From NCBI GenBank assembly GCA_007693965.1, contig RECQ01000053.1, positions 62,001-126,000 of the forward strand: a DNA stretch of 64,000 bases. The letters are read 5' to 3'. The position numbers and the translations under genes are program-made. This document shows positions 1-8,132 of the stretch, in pieces. How positions within the stretch are numbered: position 1 is the stretch's first letter; every line of letters begins with the position of its first letter. The notes below the pieces were generated by a model, which ran no database searches, had not been told where the DNA came from, and was given only the letters and a program-made list of their open reading frames with translations. The stretch comes from Phycisphaeraceae bacterium (lineage in GTDB: Bacteria > Planctomycetota > Phycisphaerae > Phycisphaerales > UBA1924).

Positions 1-345
1 CGTAAACGACGGGCCCGCCAGCAGCACGAAGGCCGCAAGCACAAGCACCTTGTCCGCGAGCGGGTCCATGACGCGTCCGTAGGTGGAGACCACGTTCCAC
101 CGGCGCGCCAGCCACCCGTCCAGCGCATCGGTGGCCGAGGCGAGGACGAAGATTACGATCGCCACCGGCAGCGTCCAGGGGCGCCCATCGGGGAACGCAT
201 AGAGCGACAGGGCGACGACGAAGAACCCCGCCATCACCAGCCGCAGGGTGGTGAGCTGGTTGGGCAGCGCCCTGCGCAGCCGCTGGGCTCGGTCGGCGCC
301 GGCGCCGGGAGTGTTGGAATCGGTCGCGGCGTGTGGTGCGGACAT
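1..345 (-). CDS. pgsA: CDP-diacylglycerol-glycerol-3-phosphate 3-phosphatidyltransferase, 5' part
   Basis: The first 115 codons are present and the 3' part runs off the left edge. The protein shows the CDP-alcohol phosphatidyltransferase signature DG-x2-AR-x8-G-x3-D-x3-D at residues 76-98 (D76 G77, A80 R81, G90, D94, D98), preceded by a hydrophobic segment at about 36-70. Enzymes of this family transfer a phosphatidyl group from CDP-diacylglycerol to an alcohol at the inner membrane; PgsA uses glycerol 3-phosphate and makes the precursor of phosphatidylglycerol. The family is clear, but the exact alcohol substrate is inferred, and PgsA is simply its commonest stand-alone bacterial member. The first ~25 residues are polar and probably disordered. 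The ATG at 345 has a TACCAT hexamer 10 nt upstream and no Shine-Dalgarno sequence. The gene is divergent from nuoJ. Confidence 0.85.
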   Translation of the reverse strand, partial: MSAPHAATDSNTPGAGADRAQRLRRALPNQLTTLRLVMAGFFVVALSLYAFPDGRPWTLPVAIVIFVLASATDALDGWLARRWNVVSTYGRVMDPLADKVLVLAAFVLLAGPSFT

Positions 346-355
346 ACCCCTGCCG

Positions 356-361
356 ATGGTA
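356..361 (-). promoter_or_regulatory. -10-like TACCAT upstream of pgsA
   Basis: TACCAT on the minus strand ends 10 nt before the pgsA ATG and no Shine-Dalgarno is visible. Similar TACNNT hexamers lie 6-10 nt ahead of other unit-leading genes in this window, suggesting a leaderless or near-leaderless transcript. No convincing -35 was seen. Confidence 0.3.
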
Positions 362-433
362 CACGGGCGATTGCTCCGGGCCCGCCGCGTCGCACGCCGG
401 CTTCCGCCCCAAGCGCCGGGCGGACTTGTTCGG

Positions 434-462
434 TTGATGGACGAGGCAGGCCCCTCTATCTT
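434..462 (+). promoter_or_regulatory. possible sigma-70 promoter for nuoJ
   Basis: TTGATG (434-439), 17 nt, TATCTT (457-462). This lies in the 233-bp divergent gap between pgsA and nuoJ and would give a leader of about 110 nt. Each box matches the consensus only partly, so this is a weak call. Confidence 0.3.
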
Positions 463-578
463 GCCCGCCACAGACTGCGCGGCGAGCGCCCCGGCTTCAC
501 CGGGCGCAGCCGCGCCGACCCGCACGCTCTCCCCGCACGTCCCCCGCGCACACCCTGACGCCTCGGAGTCGATCCACT

Positions 579-1748
579 TTGGAATCGCTCATCCACCCCG
601 GGATCCTCTACACCTGCCTGGCCCTCGGGGCTGTGGGTGTGGCGCTGTCGATGCCGCGGCGGAAGGGCGGGTTTCCCGCGGTGGGGGGGCTGATCGCGGC
701 GATCTTCTTCGGCGCCATCGTGCTGGCCCTCACCATCAAGGCGGGTGAGAACCACCCGAACCTCTTCTTCTACATCTTCGCCTTCCTGGCCCTCGGGGCC
801 TCGCTGCGGGTCATCACCCACCAGCGCCCCGTCTACTCGGCGCTCTACTTCATCCTGACCATCCTCAGCACTTCGGCGCTCTATCTTCTGCTTGGCGCCG
901 AGTTTATGACGTTCGCCCTCATCATCATCTACGCCGGGGCGATCCTGATCACCTATCTCTTCGTGATCATGCTGGCCACGCAGGCGCCCTCCGAGGAGTC
1001 CCCCGAGGCCCTGAGTGACTACGACGCCGACAGCCGCGAGCCCATCGCCTCGACCGCCCTCGGATTCGCATTACTGGCGGTGATGACGGGCCTGATGGCC
1101 GTGGGCGTCCCGGCGCTGAAGGCGCCCGACCTCGACCGCAACCCCGACGCCGTGCTGGACCTGCTCCCCCGCAAGGTGCAGCGTGCATACGACACCCTGG
1201 GCGTCAGCCGCCACGCCCTCCCGCTCCTGGCCGGCGCCCGGGTGGAAGCCATTATCGAGGCCGGTCAGACCGATCCCGACCGGGCCGTTCCGGAGCGCGG
1301 CGCCCCGCCCGAGCCACCACCCGCATCCTCCTATTGGAGCCAGACGCGACGGGCCGTCCTCGTGGTGACCGATGTCGAGGGCTTCAACGAGCGATACCAG
1401 GCCGCCCTTGCGGTGCAGCGGGGTGAGAGAGCCCCCCGAGGCGTGCGGCCTCTGTCCCGCGATGCGATGGGGCTGATCGTCCGTGTGACGGAGGATGAGT
1501 CGGTGAGCCCGCTGGTTCAGCCCACCCCCGCATGGGGCATGCTGCTGATGGAGTTTCCCGAGTCGCTCCGCGCCGACAATATTGAGAACGTCGGCTTCGC
1601 GCTGCTGGCGGAGCATCCGCTGGCGATCGAGCTGGCCGGCGTCATCCTTTTGCTGGCGCTCGTGGGCGCGGTGATTCTGGCGCGGATGCAGATCGAGGCG
1701 GGTGAACAGGAGCGTCTCGGAGCGCTGGGAAGGGGGGGAGACGCATGA
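579..1748 (+). CDS. nuoJ: NADH-quinone oxidoreductase subunit J, enlarged
   Basis: Membrane subunit of the proton-pumping arm of respiratory complex I. The NuoJ core is recognisable at residues ~60-135 (a helix followed by RVITHQRPVYSALY, then the long hydrophobic stretch with IIYAGAILITYLF) and in the last helix at ~347-371. At 389 aa it is about twice the usual 160-190. There is an N-terminal addition of ~55 residues with two more hydrophobic segments, and a ~160-residue mostly hydrophilic insertion (~178-336) before the last helix. The frame is open throughout, so this is not a frameshift artefact. The start is TTG with GGAG about 10 nt upstream. It overlaps nuoK by ATGA and heads a nuoJKLMN unit; nuoA-I are not next to it. 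Confidence 0.88.
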   Translation: MESLIHPGILYTCLALGAVGVALSMPRRKGGFPAVGGLIAAIFFGAIVLALTIKAGENHPNLFFYIFAFLALGASLRVITHQRPVYSALYFILTILSTSALYLLLGAEFMTFALIIIYAGAILITYLFVIMLATQAPSEESPEALSDYDADSREPIASTALGFALLAVMTGLMAVGVPALKAPDLDRNPDAVLDLLPRKVQRAYDTLGVSRHALPLLAGARVEAIIEAGQTDPDRAVPERGAPPEPPPASSYWSQTRRAVLVVTDVEGFNERYQAALAVQRGERAPRGVRPLSRDAMGLIVRVTEDESVSPLVQPTPAWGMLLMEFPESLRADNIENVGFALLAEHPLAIELAGVILLLALVGAVILARMQIEAGEQERLGALGRGGDA

Positions 1749-2113
1749 TGGACTCCCTTCTCACCACCTCGCTCACACTGGCGCAGGACACGCGTCTGGA
1801 GGCCTTCGCGGGGGTCACGCTCTACCACTACCTCTTCGTCTCCGCGACGATGTTCTCGCTCGGCGTCATCGGCTTCCTGAGCCGGCGCAACCTGATCATC
1901 ATGTTCCTGTGCACGGAGATGATGTTCCAGGCCGCGGGCATCGCGCTGATCGCGTTCAGCCGCTACTGGCTCAATCACACCGGCGAGGTGTTCGTGATTT
2001 TCGTGCTCACCATCGCCGCGGCCGAGGCCGCGCTGGCGCTGGCGCTCGTGGTCTACCTCTTCCGGCGCAAGTCAACGCTTGACGCCGACGCATGGATGGA
2101 GTTGAAGGGATGA
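1745..2113 (+). CDS. nuoK: NADH-quinone oxidoreductase subunit K
   Basis: Small three-helix membrane subunit of complex I (122 aa against ~100 usual). The extra length is a polar N-terminal ~22 residues. Two buried glutamates of the proton path are present: the first in LCTEMMFQA (helix 2) and the second in AAAEAALALAL (helix 3). The asparagine usually found shortly after the first glutamate is replaced by glutamine here. The start overlaps the nuoJ stop (ATGA) and nuoL begins 7 nt downstream, so translation is probably coupled through the operon. The ~11 C-terminal residues after the last helix are hydrophilic. Confidence 0.9.
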   Translation: MMDSLLTTSLTLAQDTRLEAFAGVTLYHYLFVSATMFSLGVIGFLSRRNLIIMFLCTEMMFQAAGIALIAFSRYWLNHTGEVFVIFVLTIAAAEAALALALVVYLFRRKSTLDADAWMELKG

Positions 2114-2120
2114 CGGCCTG

Positions 2121-4289
2121 ATGTCTTTGTGGACGCACATCCCGGGCGCCTTCTCCACGCTCGCCGCCACCGGCGTCGACGCTGGGGTTGTCGACATCGA
2201 GATGGGGCGTCCGCTCTTCCTGCTCATCCCGGCGCTGCCAGCGCTGGCCGCGCTGCTCTGCGGCCTGTACTGGGCCCTTGGCGTCAAGAGCAAGTTCCCT
2301 GCGTGGACGACGGTCGCCGCGCTGGCGGGCAGTTTCGCGGTCACGCTCGTCGCCTACTTCGAGATCGCCGCGCCCGGTCTGACGCACGTCGTCCACGGAT
2401 TCCGCTGGATCAACATCGCCTTCGGCGCCGCCGGCGGCGAGCGCATGCTGTTCGTCGCCGATTTCAGCCTCTACATCGACAGCCTCACCGTGCTGTGGAT
2501 GCTCTTCGTCACCGGGCTGGCGACGCTGATCGCGCTCTACGCCAGTGAATACATGTCGGATGATGTGGGGCCGGGCTATTGCAGGTTCTTCTTCGCCTTC
2601 AGCCTCTTCGTGGTGGCGATGGCGTGCCTGGTGATGGGCGACAACCTGCTCATGCTCTTCCTCGGCTGGGAGGGTGTGGGCCTGTGCTCGTACCTGCTGA
2701 TCGGATATTTCTTCAAGAAGCCCTCCGCCGTGAACGCGGCGAAGAAGGCCTTCGTCATGAACCGCATCGGCGATCTCGGCCTGATGATCGGGATCATGCT
2801 CGCCTTCCTGCACTTCGGCTCGCTGCGCTACGAGGAGATCTTCGCCCAGGTCGCGATCCTCCAGCAGGATGGCGGCGATCTGGCCTGGACCATCAAGGCG
2901 ATTCCCTACCTGCTGCTCGTCGGCGCCATCGGTAAGTCGGCCCAGTTGCCGCTGTTCACCTGGCTGCCGGACGCGATGGAGGGTCCGACGCCCGTCTCCG
3001 CGCTCATCCACGCCGCGACGATGGTCACCGCGGGCGTCTATCTCGTGGCCCGGATGTACCCGATCTTCCTGCTCACGCCAGAGTCGCTGACGCTGGTGGC
3101 GTGGATCGGCGGGCTCACGGCGCTGGTCGCGGCCACCATCGGCATGGCCCAGTACGACATCAAGCGCATCATGGCGTACTCGACGGTGTCGCAGCTGGGC
3201 TTCATGTTCCTGGGGCTGGGCGTGCTGACCAGCGTCGGCGCCGCGTTCCACGTCTTCACGCACGCGTTCTTCAAGGCGGCCCTCTTCCTCTGCTGCGGCG
3301 CTGTGATGCACGGCTTCGCCGGTCAGCTCGATCTGCGCAAGCTCTCGGGCGTGCAGTTCATGAAGGGGTGGGGCATCGTGGGCGTGGCGATGTTCGTCGG
3401 GTGCATCAACCTGGCGGGCCTGCCCTTCACCGCGGGCTTCTTCTCCAAGGACATGATCCTGGCCGAGGCGTTCACCACGCCCGGCTTCACGGCGCTGGGC
3501 GTGATCGCGCTGCTCACCGCGGGAATCACCGCGTACTACACCTTCCGCGTCTACTTCCGCGTCTTCCTCGGGCCGCAGCACTTCGAGCCCGGCGACGAGC
3601 TGCACGGACACGATGAGCATGACCACGACGATTCACACGGCGATGACGGCGAAGCAAAGACCCACGATGACGGCCACGCCCACGACTTCCACCCCCATCC
3701 GCCCGGCTGGGCCATCAACACCGTGCTGGTCGTCCTCGCGGTCGGCTCGATCCTCGCGGCCCTCGCCTATGTCTTCCCGCGTGAGACGGGCGGCTGGGTG
3801 AAGGGGCTGATCTCGACCTCATCCGCCGCCGGCGCCGCCCACCACGATCACGAGGCCAGCTTCTTCGGCCTCGGCGATCCGCACAAGGTGATGTACTACG
3901 TCTCGGGCGTCATCGCCCTGGTCGGCATCGCCATCGCGTGGTGGCTGCATCTTGCGGGGCGCACCACCGCCGCGACCAGCCGCGCCGACGCGATCAAGCA
4001 GAAGATCGGCCCCGTGGGGCGCTGGGCGGAGCGCAAGTGGTACTTCGATGAGATTTACGATTTCCTCTTCCGCTATCCGCTGCTGATCTTCAGCCACATC
4101 TTCTATCTGTTTGACAAGCTGGTGATCGACGGCCTTGTCGATCTGTTCGGCCGCTCGCCTCGCAGCGTCGGCGCCGGCGTGCGGCCCACGCAGAGCGGCG
4201 GGCTGCAGAACTACGCCATGGGCATGGCGGGCGGGCTGGCCTTCATCATCGTCGTCGCCTGGCTGGTGGTCTGGAGGATGTCGTCATGA
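2121..4289 (+). CDS. nuoL: NADH-quinone oxidoreductase subunit L
   Basis: Antiporter-like subunit of the complex I membrane arm, which drives proton translocation at the distal end and carries the long lateral helix. At 722 aa it is longer than the ~615 aa E. coli protein. The family hallmarks are clear: GWEGVGLCSYLLIGYFF followed by the NRIGDLG segment, then GKSAQLPLFTWLPDAMEGPT and SALIHAATMVTAGVYL in the central helices. An unusual His/Asp-rich loop lies at about residues 493-530, where histidines alternate with Asp and Gly, and may bind metal. The extra length sits mostly there and in the C-terminal linker. The next gene, nuoM, overlaps by ATGA. Confidence 0.95.
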   Translation: MSLWTHIPGAFSTLAATGVDAGVVDIEMGRPLFLLIPALPALAALLCGLYWALGVKSKFPAWTTVAALAGSFAVTLVAYFEIAAPGLTHVVHGFRWINIAFGAAGGERMLFVADFSLYIDSLTVLWMLFVTGLATLIALYASEYMSDDVGPGYCRFFFAFSLFVVAMACLVMGDNLLMLFLGWEGVGLCSYLLIGYFFKKPSAVNAAKKAFVMNRIGDLGLMIGIMLAFLHFGSLRYEEIFAQVAILQQDGGDLAWTIKAIPYLLLVGAIGKSAQLPLFTWLPDAMEGPTPVSALIHAATMVTAGVYLVARMYPIFLLTPESLTLVAWIGGLTALVAATIGMAQYDIKRIMAYSTVSQLGFMFLGLGVLTSVGAAFHVFTHAFFKAALFLCCGAVMHGFAGQLDLRKLSGVQFMKGWGIVGVAMFVGCINLAGLPFTAGFFSKDMILAEAFTTPGFTALGVIALLTAGITAYYTFRVYFRVFLGPQHFEPGDELHGHDEHDHDDSHGDDGEAKTHDDGHAHDFHPHPPGWAINTVLVVLAVGSILAALAYVFPRETGGWVKGLISTSSAAGAAHHDHEASFFGLGDPHKVMYYVSGVIALVGIAIAWWLHLAGRTTAATSRADAIKQKIGPVGRWAERKWYFDEIYDFLFRYPLLIFSHIFYLFDKLVIDGLVDLFGRSPRSVGAGVRPTQSGGLQNYAMGMAGGLAFIIVVAWLVVWRMSS

Positions 4290-5893
4290 CGCTGCTCATG
4301 CTCATCCTGATTCCGCTGCTCGGCGCCGCGGTCATCGCCTTCAGCCCGGAGCGGCAGGCGAAGTGGCTGTGCCTGGCGTGGTCGCTGATCGCCCTCGGCG
4401 CCGCCGTCTACGCCGCGTTCACATTCAACTGGATGGAGCGCACCGGCGCCTTCCAGTTCAGCGCCTCGTGGACGTGGATCGAATCGCTCGGCATCGAGCT
4501 CAGCCTCGGCGCCGACAGCGTGTCGATGCTGCTCATCCTGCTCACCGCGCTGCTCGCGCCCATCTGCGCCCTCGCGTCCTTCACCGCGGTGCAGGAGCGG
4601 CAGAAGCTGTATTACTCGACGATGCTGGTCCTCTTCGCCGCGATGACCGGCGTCTTCGCCGCCCGCGACCTCATCTTCTTCTACCTCTGCTTCGAGTTCA
4701 CGCTGGCGCCGATGTACGTGCTCATCAGCCAGTGGGGCAGCTCCAACCGCAAGGCCGCGGCGACCAAGTTCTTCCTCTACACCTTCACCGGCTCGATCAT
4801 CGCCCTCGCCGGCCTGGTCTACATCGCGTGGAAGTGGACGCAGATCGGCGACGGCTGGTCCTTCGCGATCTCGGATCTCGAGATCGCCGCGTCGCAGATG
4901 AGCATGTTCGAGCAGGGCTGGGTGCTGCTGGCGCTGATGGTGGGCTTCGCCGTCAAGGTGCCGCTCTTCCCGGTGCACACGTGGCTGCCGCTGGCCCACA
5001 CCGAGGCGCCGACGGCGGGCTCGGTCATCCTGGCGGGCGTCCTGCTCAAGCTCGGAACGTACGCGATCTACCGCTTCGTCCTGCCCTTCACGCCGCTGGC
5101 GATCCAGGAATACGCCCCACTCATCGCCGTGCTGGCGATCATCGGCATCATCTACACCGGCCTGATCTGCTGGGTGCAGCGCGATGTGAAGAAGCTGGTC
5201 GCCTATTCATCGGTGAGCCATCTCGGATTCTGCGTGCTGGGCCTGATGGCGCTGAACACCATCGGCGCTGCGGGCTCGGTGATGTACATGGTCAACCACG
5301 GCCTCTCCACCGGCGCCCTCTTCCTCTGCATCGGCATGATGTACGAGCGCTACCACACGCGCTCGCTCGATGAAGTGGGAGGGCTCGCCAGCCGCATGCC
5401 GGTGTGGGCCTTCTTCATGGTCTTCTTCACGCTCGCCTCAGTCGGCCTGCCCGGCCTCAATGGCTTCGTCGGCGAGTTCATGTGTCTGCTGGGCACGTTC
5501 CAGTCCGGCGCGGTCGACTTCCCCGGCGGCACGACCGGGCCCCTCGGTCCGTGGTACGCCATCGCCGCGGCGAGCGGCATGATCATCGCCGCGATCTACC
5601 TGCTCTACATGGTCGGGCGCATCGTCTTCGGTCCGCTGCGCGAGCCGTCGGATCACCACGCCCACCCGGTGCTGCCGACCGACCTGAATCTCCGCGAGAT
5701 TGGAATCCTGGCGCCGCTGGCGGTTCTCTGCCTCGGTCTCGGCGTTTACCCGACGCCCGTCCTTCGTTCGCTGGAGGCGCCCATCAACCGCGTCGGCGTC
5801 ATCGCCGGCTTCCACGACATCGAGGCGCCTGGTTCTGACGAGACGGCGCCGGCGCACACGCTGGTCCTCGTCCCCGAGGAGGCGTGGCCGTGA
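4286..5893 (+). CDS. nuoM: NADH-quinone oxidoreductase subunit M
   Basis: Second antiporter-like subunit of complex I (535 aa, slightly longer than the ~500 usual). Evidence: the FEFTLAPMYVLISQWG segment containing the essential helix-5 glutamate, GFAVKVPLFPVHTWLPLAH with the key lysine (helix 7), and the SSVSHLGFCVLGL stretch typical of NuoM/MrpD. It has about 14 hydrophobic segments throughout. The start ATG overlaps the nuoL stop (ATGA), and its own stop is overlapped by nuoN. It acts with NuoL and NuoN in transmitting redox energy to proton movement. Confidence 0.95.
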   Translation: MTLLMLILIPLLGAAVIAFSPERQAKWLCLAWSLIALGAAVYAAFTFNWMERTGAFQFSASWTWIESLGIELSLGADSVSMLLILLTALLAPICALASFTAVQERQKLYYSTMLVLFAAMTGVFAARDLIFFYLCFEFTLAPMYVLISQWGSSNRKAAATKFFLYTFTGSIIALAGLVYIAWKWTQIGDGWSFAISDLEIAASQMSMFEQGWVLLALMVGFAVKVPLFPVHTWLPLAHTEAPTAGSVILAGVLLKLGTYAIYRFVLPFTPLAIQEYAPLIAVLAIIGIIYTGLICWVQRDVKKLVAYSSVSHLGFCVLGLMALNTIGAAGSVMYMVNHGLSTGALFLCIGMMYERYHTRSLDEVGGLASRMPVWAFFMVFFTLASVGLPGLNGFVGEFMCLLGTFQSGAVDFPGGTTGPLGPWYAIAAASGMIIAAIYLLYMVGRIVFGPLREPSDHHAHPVLPTDLNLREIGILAPLAVLCLGLGVYPTPVLRSLEAPINRVGVIAGFHDIEAPGSDETAPAHTLVLVPEEAWP

Positions 5894-7479
5894 TCGAGAA
5901 ACTCCAGATCATCCATCCCGAGATGGCCCTCTTCGCAGCGACGTGCATCGTGCTGCTGATCGGCCTCTCCGGAAGATCAGCGCTCCGGAGCGCCTGCGCG
6001 CCGCTCACCGGCGTCGCGCTCCTCGCCGCGGCGTGGCTGGGTCTTCAATCCCCCGGCGCCGACTCCGAGCTGATGCAGGGCATGCCTTTCCCCGGTCTGC
6101 TTCCCTACGCCAAGACGCTCATCGCCCTCATCGGTCTGCTCATCCTGCCGATGCTTGCGGGCACGGTTGACCGCTCCTACGAAAAAGCGGTCGAGCGCGG
6201 CGAGGTCTACAACCCCATGCGCTCCACCAGGGGCGAGTTCTACGCCTTCTTCATGCTCAGCCTCATCGGCGTCATGCTCTGCGCCACCGCCGACGACCTG
6301 ATCTGGCTCTTCCTCGCCCTCGAGCTCACCAGCCTGCCCACCTACATCATGGTCGCCATGAGCACATCGCGCCTGCGGTCGCAGGAAGCCGGTGTGAAAT
6401 ACTTCTTCCTCGGCGCCTTCGGCGCGGCGATGTTCCTCTACGGCTTCGCCCTGCTCTACGGCGCCACCGGCTCCACATTCCTCTCCGAAATCCGCGAAGC
6501 CATGGCCGAGCCCGGCGGCGCCGGACCGATGGCGATGCTCGGGCTGGTCATGGTCATCGTGGGCGTCTCGTTCAAGATCGCCGCCGTGCCCATGCACTTC
6601 TACGCGGCGGACGTCTACCAGGGCGCGGGCACCACCGTCGCCGCCTTCCTCGCCTTCGCCCCCAAGGCCGCGGGCTTCTTCACGCTGCTGATCCTGCTCG
6701 GCGCCGTCGGCTGGACGCACGGTCCCAACGGCGACGCACTCCCTCCCGAGCTTCGCGTCATCCTGTGGGTCATCGCGGCCCTCACCATGACCATCGGGAA
6801 CACGCTCGCGCTGCTGCAGACCAGCGTAAAGCGCATCCTGGCCTATTCTTCCGTCGCCCACTCCGGCTACATGCTCGTCGGCCTCATCGCCGGCCCCGGC
6901 GCCGGCTCCATCGCATCCAACGGCCTGGCGGCCATGCTCTTCTACCTGCTCTGCTACGGCGTGATGACCACCGGCGCTTTTGCGGCCATCGCGGCCCTGG
7001 AGCGCCGCGCCGCCGACGGCGGGCGCGAAGAAATCGATTCGATCGAGGATCTTCGCGGCCTCTGCCGCGTCTATCCCCTCGTCGGCTGGTCGATGGTCGT
7101 CTGCTCGCTCTCCCTGCTGGGGCTCCCGCCGCTGCTGGGCTTCTTCGGCAAGCTGATGCTCTTCACCAGCGCCATCAGCGCCGGCGAGATCGTGCTCGTC
7201 GTCGTGATGGGCCTGAACTCGGCGGTCGCCGCCTTCTACTACCTGCGTCTGGCGGGGTATCCGCTCCTTGAACAGCGCCATGATGAAGCCGAATCGCCCA
7301 CGCTCACGCCCGCCCCCGGCCGCCGCCTCGCGGCGTGCGTCGCGGCCGTCGGCGTTGTGGCCCTGGTCGTCTTCATCTCGCCCCTCCAGCGGGCCAGCCA
7401 CGAGGCGACGCAGCTCACGCCGCTCCCCGCAGTCGTTGAGGTCAAACCGGCGTCGGAGGCGGAGGTCGCACGCCGCTGA
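5884..7479 (+). CDS. nuoN: NADH-quinone oxidoreductase subunit N
   Basis: Third antiporter-like subunit of complex I (531 aa), closest of the three to the quinone module. Seen: LIWLFLALELTSLPTYIMVA (helix-5 glutamate), FKIAAVPMHFYAADVYQGA (NuoN-specific version of the helix-7 lysine motif), SSVAHSGYMLVGL and the late SLLGLPPLLGFFGK. The chosen start is GTG at 5884; a second GTG at 5890 overlapping the nuoM TGA is equally possible and would remove two residues. It is the last gene of the complex I unit, followed by 121 bp without a recognisable element before a lipoprotein gene. The ~40 C-terminal residues after the last helix are polar. Confidence 0.94.
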   Translation: MAVIEKLQIIHPEMALFAATCIVLLIGLSGRSALRSACAPLTGVALLAAAWLGLQSPGADSELMQGMPFPGLLPYAKTLIALIGLLILPMLAGTVDRSYEKAVERGEVYNPMRSTRGEFYAFFMLSLIGVMLCATADDLIWLFLALELTSLPTYIMVAMSTSRLRSQEAGVKYFFLGAFGAAMFLYGFALLYGATGSTFLSEIREAMAEPGGAGPMAMLGLVMVIVGVSFKIAAVPMHFYAADVYQGAGTTVAAFLAFAPKAAGFFTLLILLGAVGWTHGPNGDALPPELRVILWVIAALTMTIGNTLALLQTSVKRILAYSSVAHSGYMLVGLIAGPGAGSIASNGLAAMLFYLLCYGVMTTGAFAAIAALERRAADGGREEIDSIEDLRGLCRVYPLVGWSMVVCSLSLLGLPPLLGFFGKLMLFTSAISAGEIVLVVVMGLNSAVAAFYYLRLAGYPLLEQRHDEAESPTLTPAPGRRLAACVAAVGVVALVVFISPLQRASHEATQLTPLPAVVEVKPASEAEVARR

Positions 7480-7600
7480 TGCGCACCGCGGCGGTCGCCC
7501 CGGCGCCCGGAAGAAGCTGGAACCCACCGCCCGCTCCGTGCGAATGGCGCATCACCACAGCCCGCATTTCCTCCCATCCATCCTGATACAGGGAAACCCC

Positions 7601-8080
7601 ATGTCTCAGTTTGCGTCCACCGCACCATTCAACGCTCGCGCCGCAGCACTTTTCTTGCTCTCGTGCGCACTCCTCTACCTCACCGGCTGCGGCTACACGA
7701 TGCGCGGCAAGGTGGTCGAGGGCGATGTCACCTACGTCGCCATCGTCGACACCGACGATCCCCGCCTCGAAGGCCGCGGCGTCGGAGGCGTCAACATCAT
7801 GCTCGAGACCGATCCTGACCGAATCAATCGCGAGCAGGTGGGCCGCACGGTGAGCCAGCAGGACGGTTCCTTCTCGATGGACATCGACGCGTTCGGCGCA
7901 GGACTCCTTCAGTATGACGTCGGCATCACCGCGCATCGGCGCGGTTTCGAAACGGCCCAAAACATCTTCCGACTCCCCTCCAGCGGCCGGCGCATCCTCA
8001 TCATGATCAGCCCCGGCGCCGGCGATGAGAGCTGGCGCCGTCAGGAGTCGCCCTTCGAGCAGTATGAGCGTTTCCGCTGA
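7601..8080 (+). CDS. lipoprotein with carboxypeptidase-regulatory-like fold
   Basis: A 159-aa exported lipoprotein. The signal peptide's hydrophobic core ends in LTGC, a lipobox, with the lipidated cysteine at about residue 29. The rest is a single small beta-rich domain (MRGKVVEGDVTYVAIVDTDD, then GVGGVNIML, QQDGSFSMDI and ITAHRRGFETA). This reads like the carboxypeptidase regulatory-like / Cna-B type beta-sandwich that begins 'G.V.....P..GV.V' and contains a 'DG.F' turn. No catalytic residues are apparent. The frame is open for 333 nt further upstream, but the lipobox and the sequence character fix the start at this ATG. It stands alone between nuoN and the DUF58 gene. Function unknown. Confidence 0.72.
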   Translation: MSQFASTAPFNARAAALFLLSCALLYLTGCGYTMRGKVVEGDVTYVAIVDTDDPRLEGRGVGGVNIMLETDPDRINREQVGRTVSQQDGSFSMDIDAFGAGLLQYDVGITAHRRGFETAQNIFRLPSSGRRILIMISPGAGDESWRRQESPFEQYERFR

Positions 8081-8120
8081 GCCGTCGAATTGCCCACTCG
8101 GAGCGCCCGAACGGGCCGCC

Positions 8121-8126
8121 TACAGT
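8121..8126 (+). promoter_or_regulatory. -10-like TACAGT ahead of the DUF58 gene
   Basis: TACAGT ends 6 nt before the ATG at 8133 and there is no Shine-Dalgarno. This fits a leaderless transcript, as suggested for several other unit-leading genes here. No good -35 was seen. Confidence 0.3.
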
Positions 8127-8132
8127 TCACCC

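Noticed and set aside
2007-3626. 539-codon open frame opposite nuoL
   Set aside because: Shadow of nuoL; Arg/His/Glu-rich translation without any motif.
3598-3710. His/Asp-rich loop of NuoL as a separate metal-binding gene or frameshift
   Set aside because: The frame is continuous with NuoL on both sides; it is an insertion in a loop.
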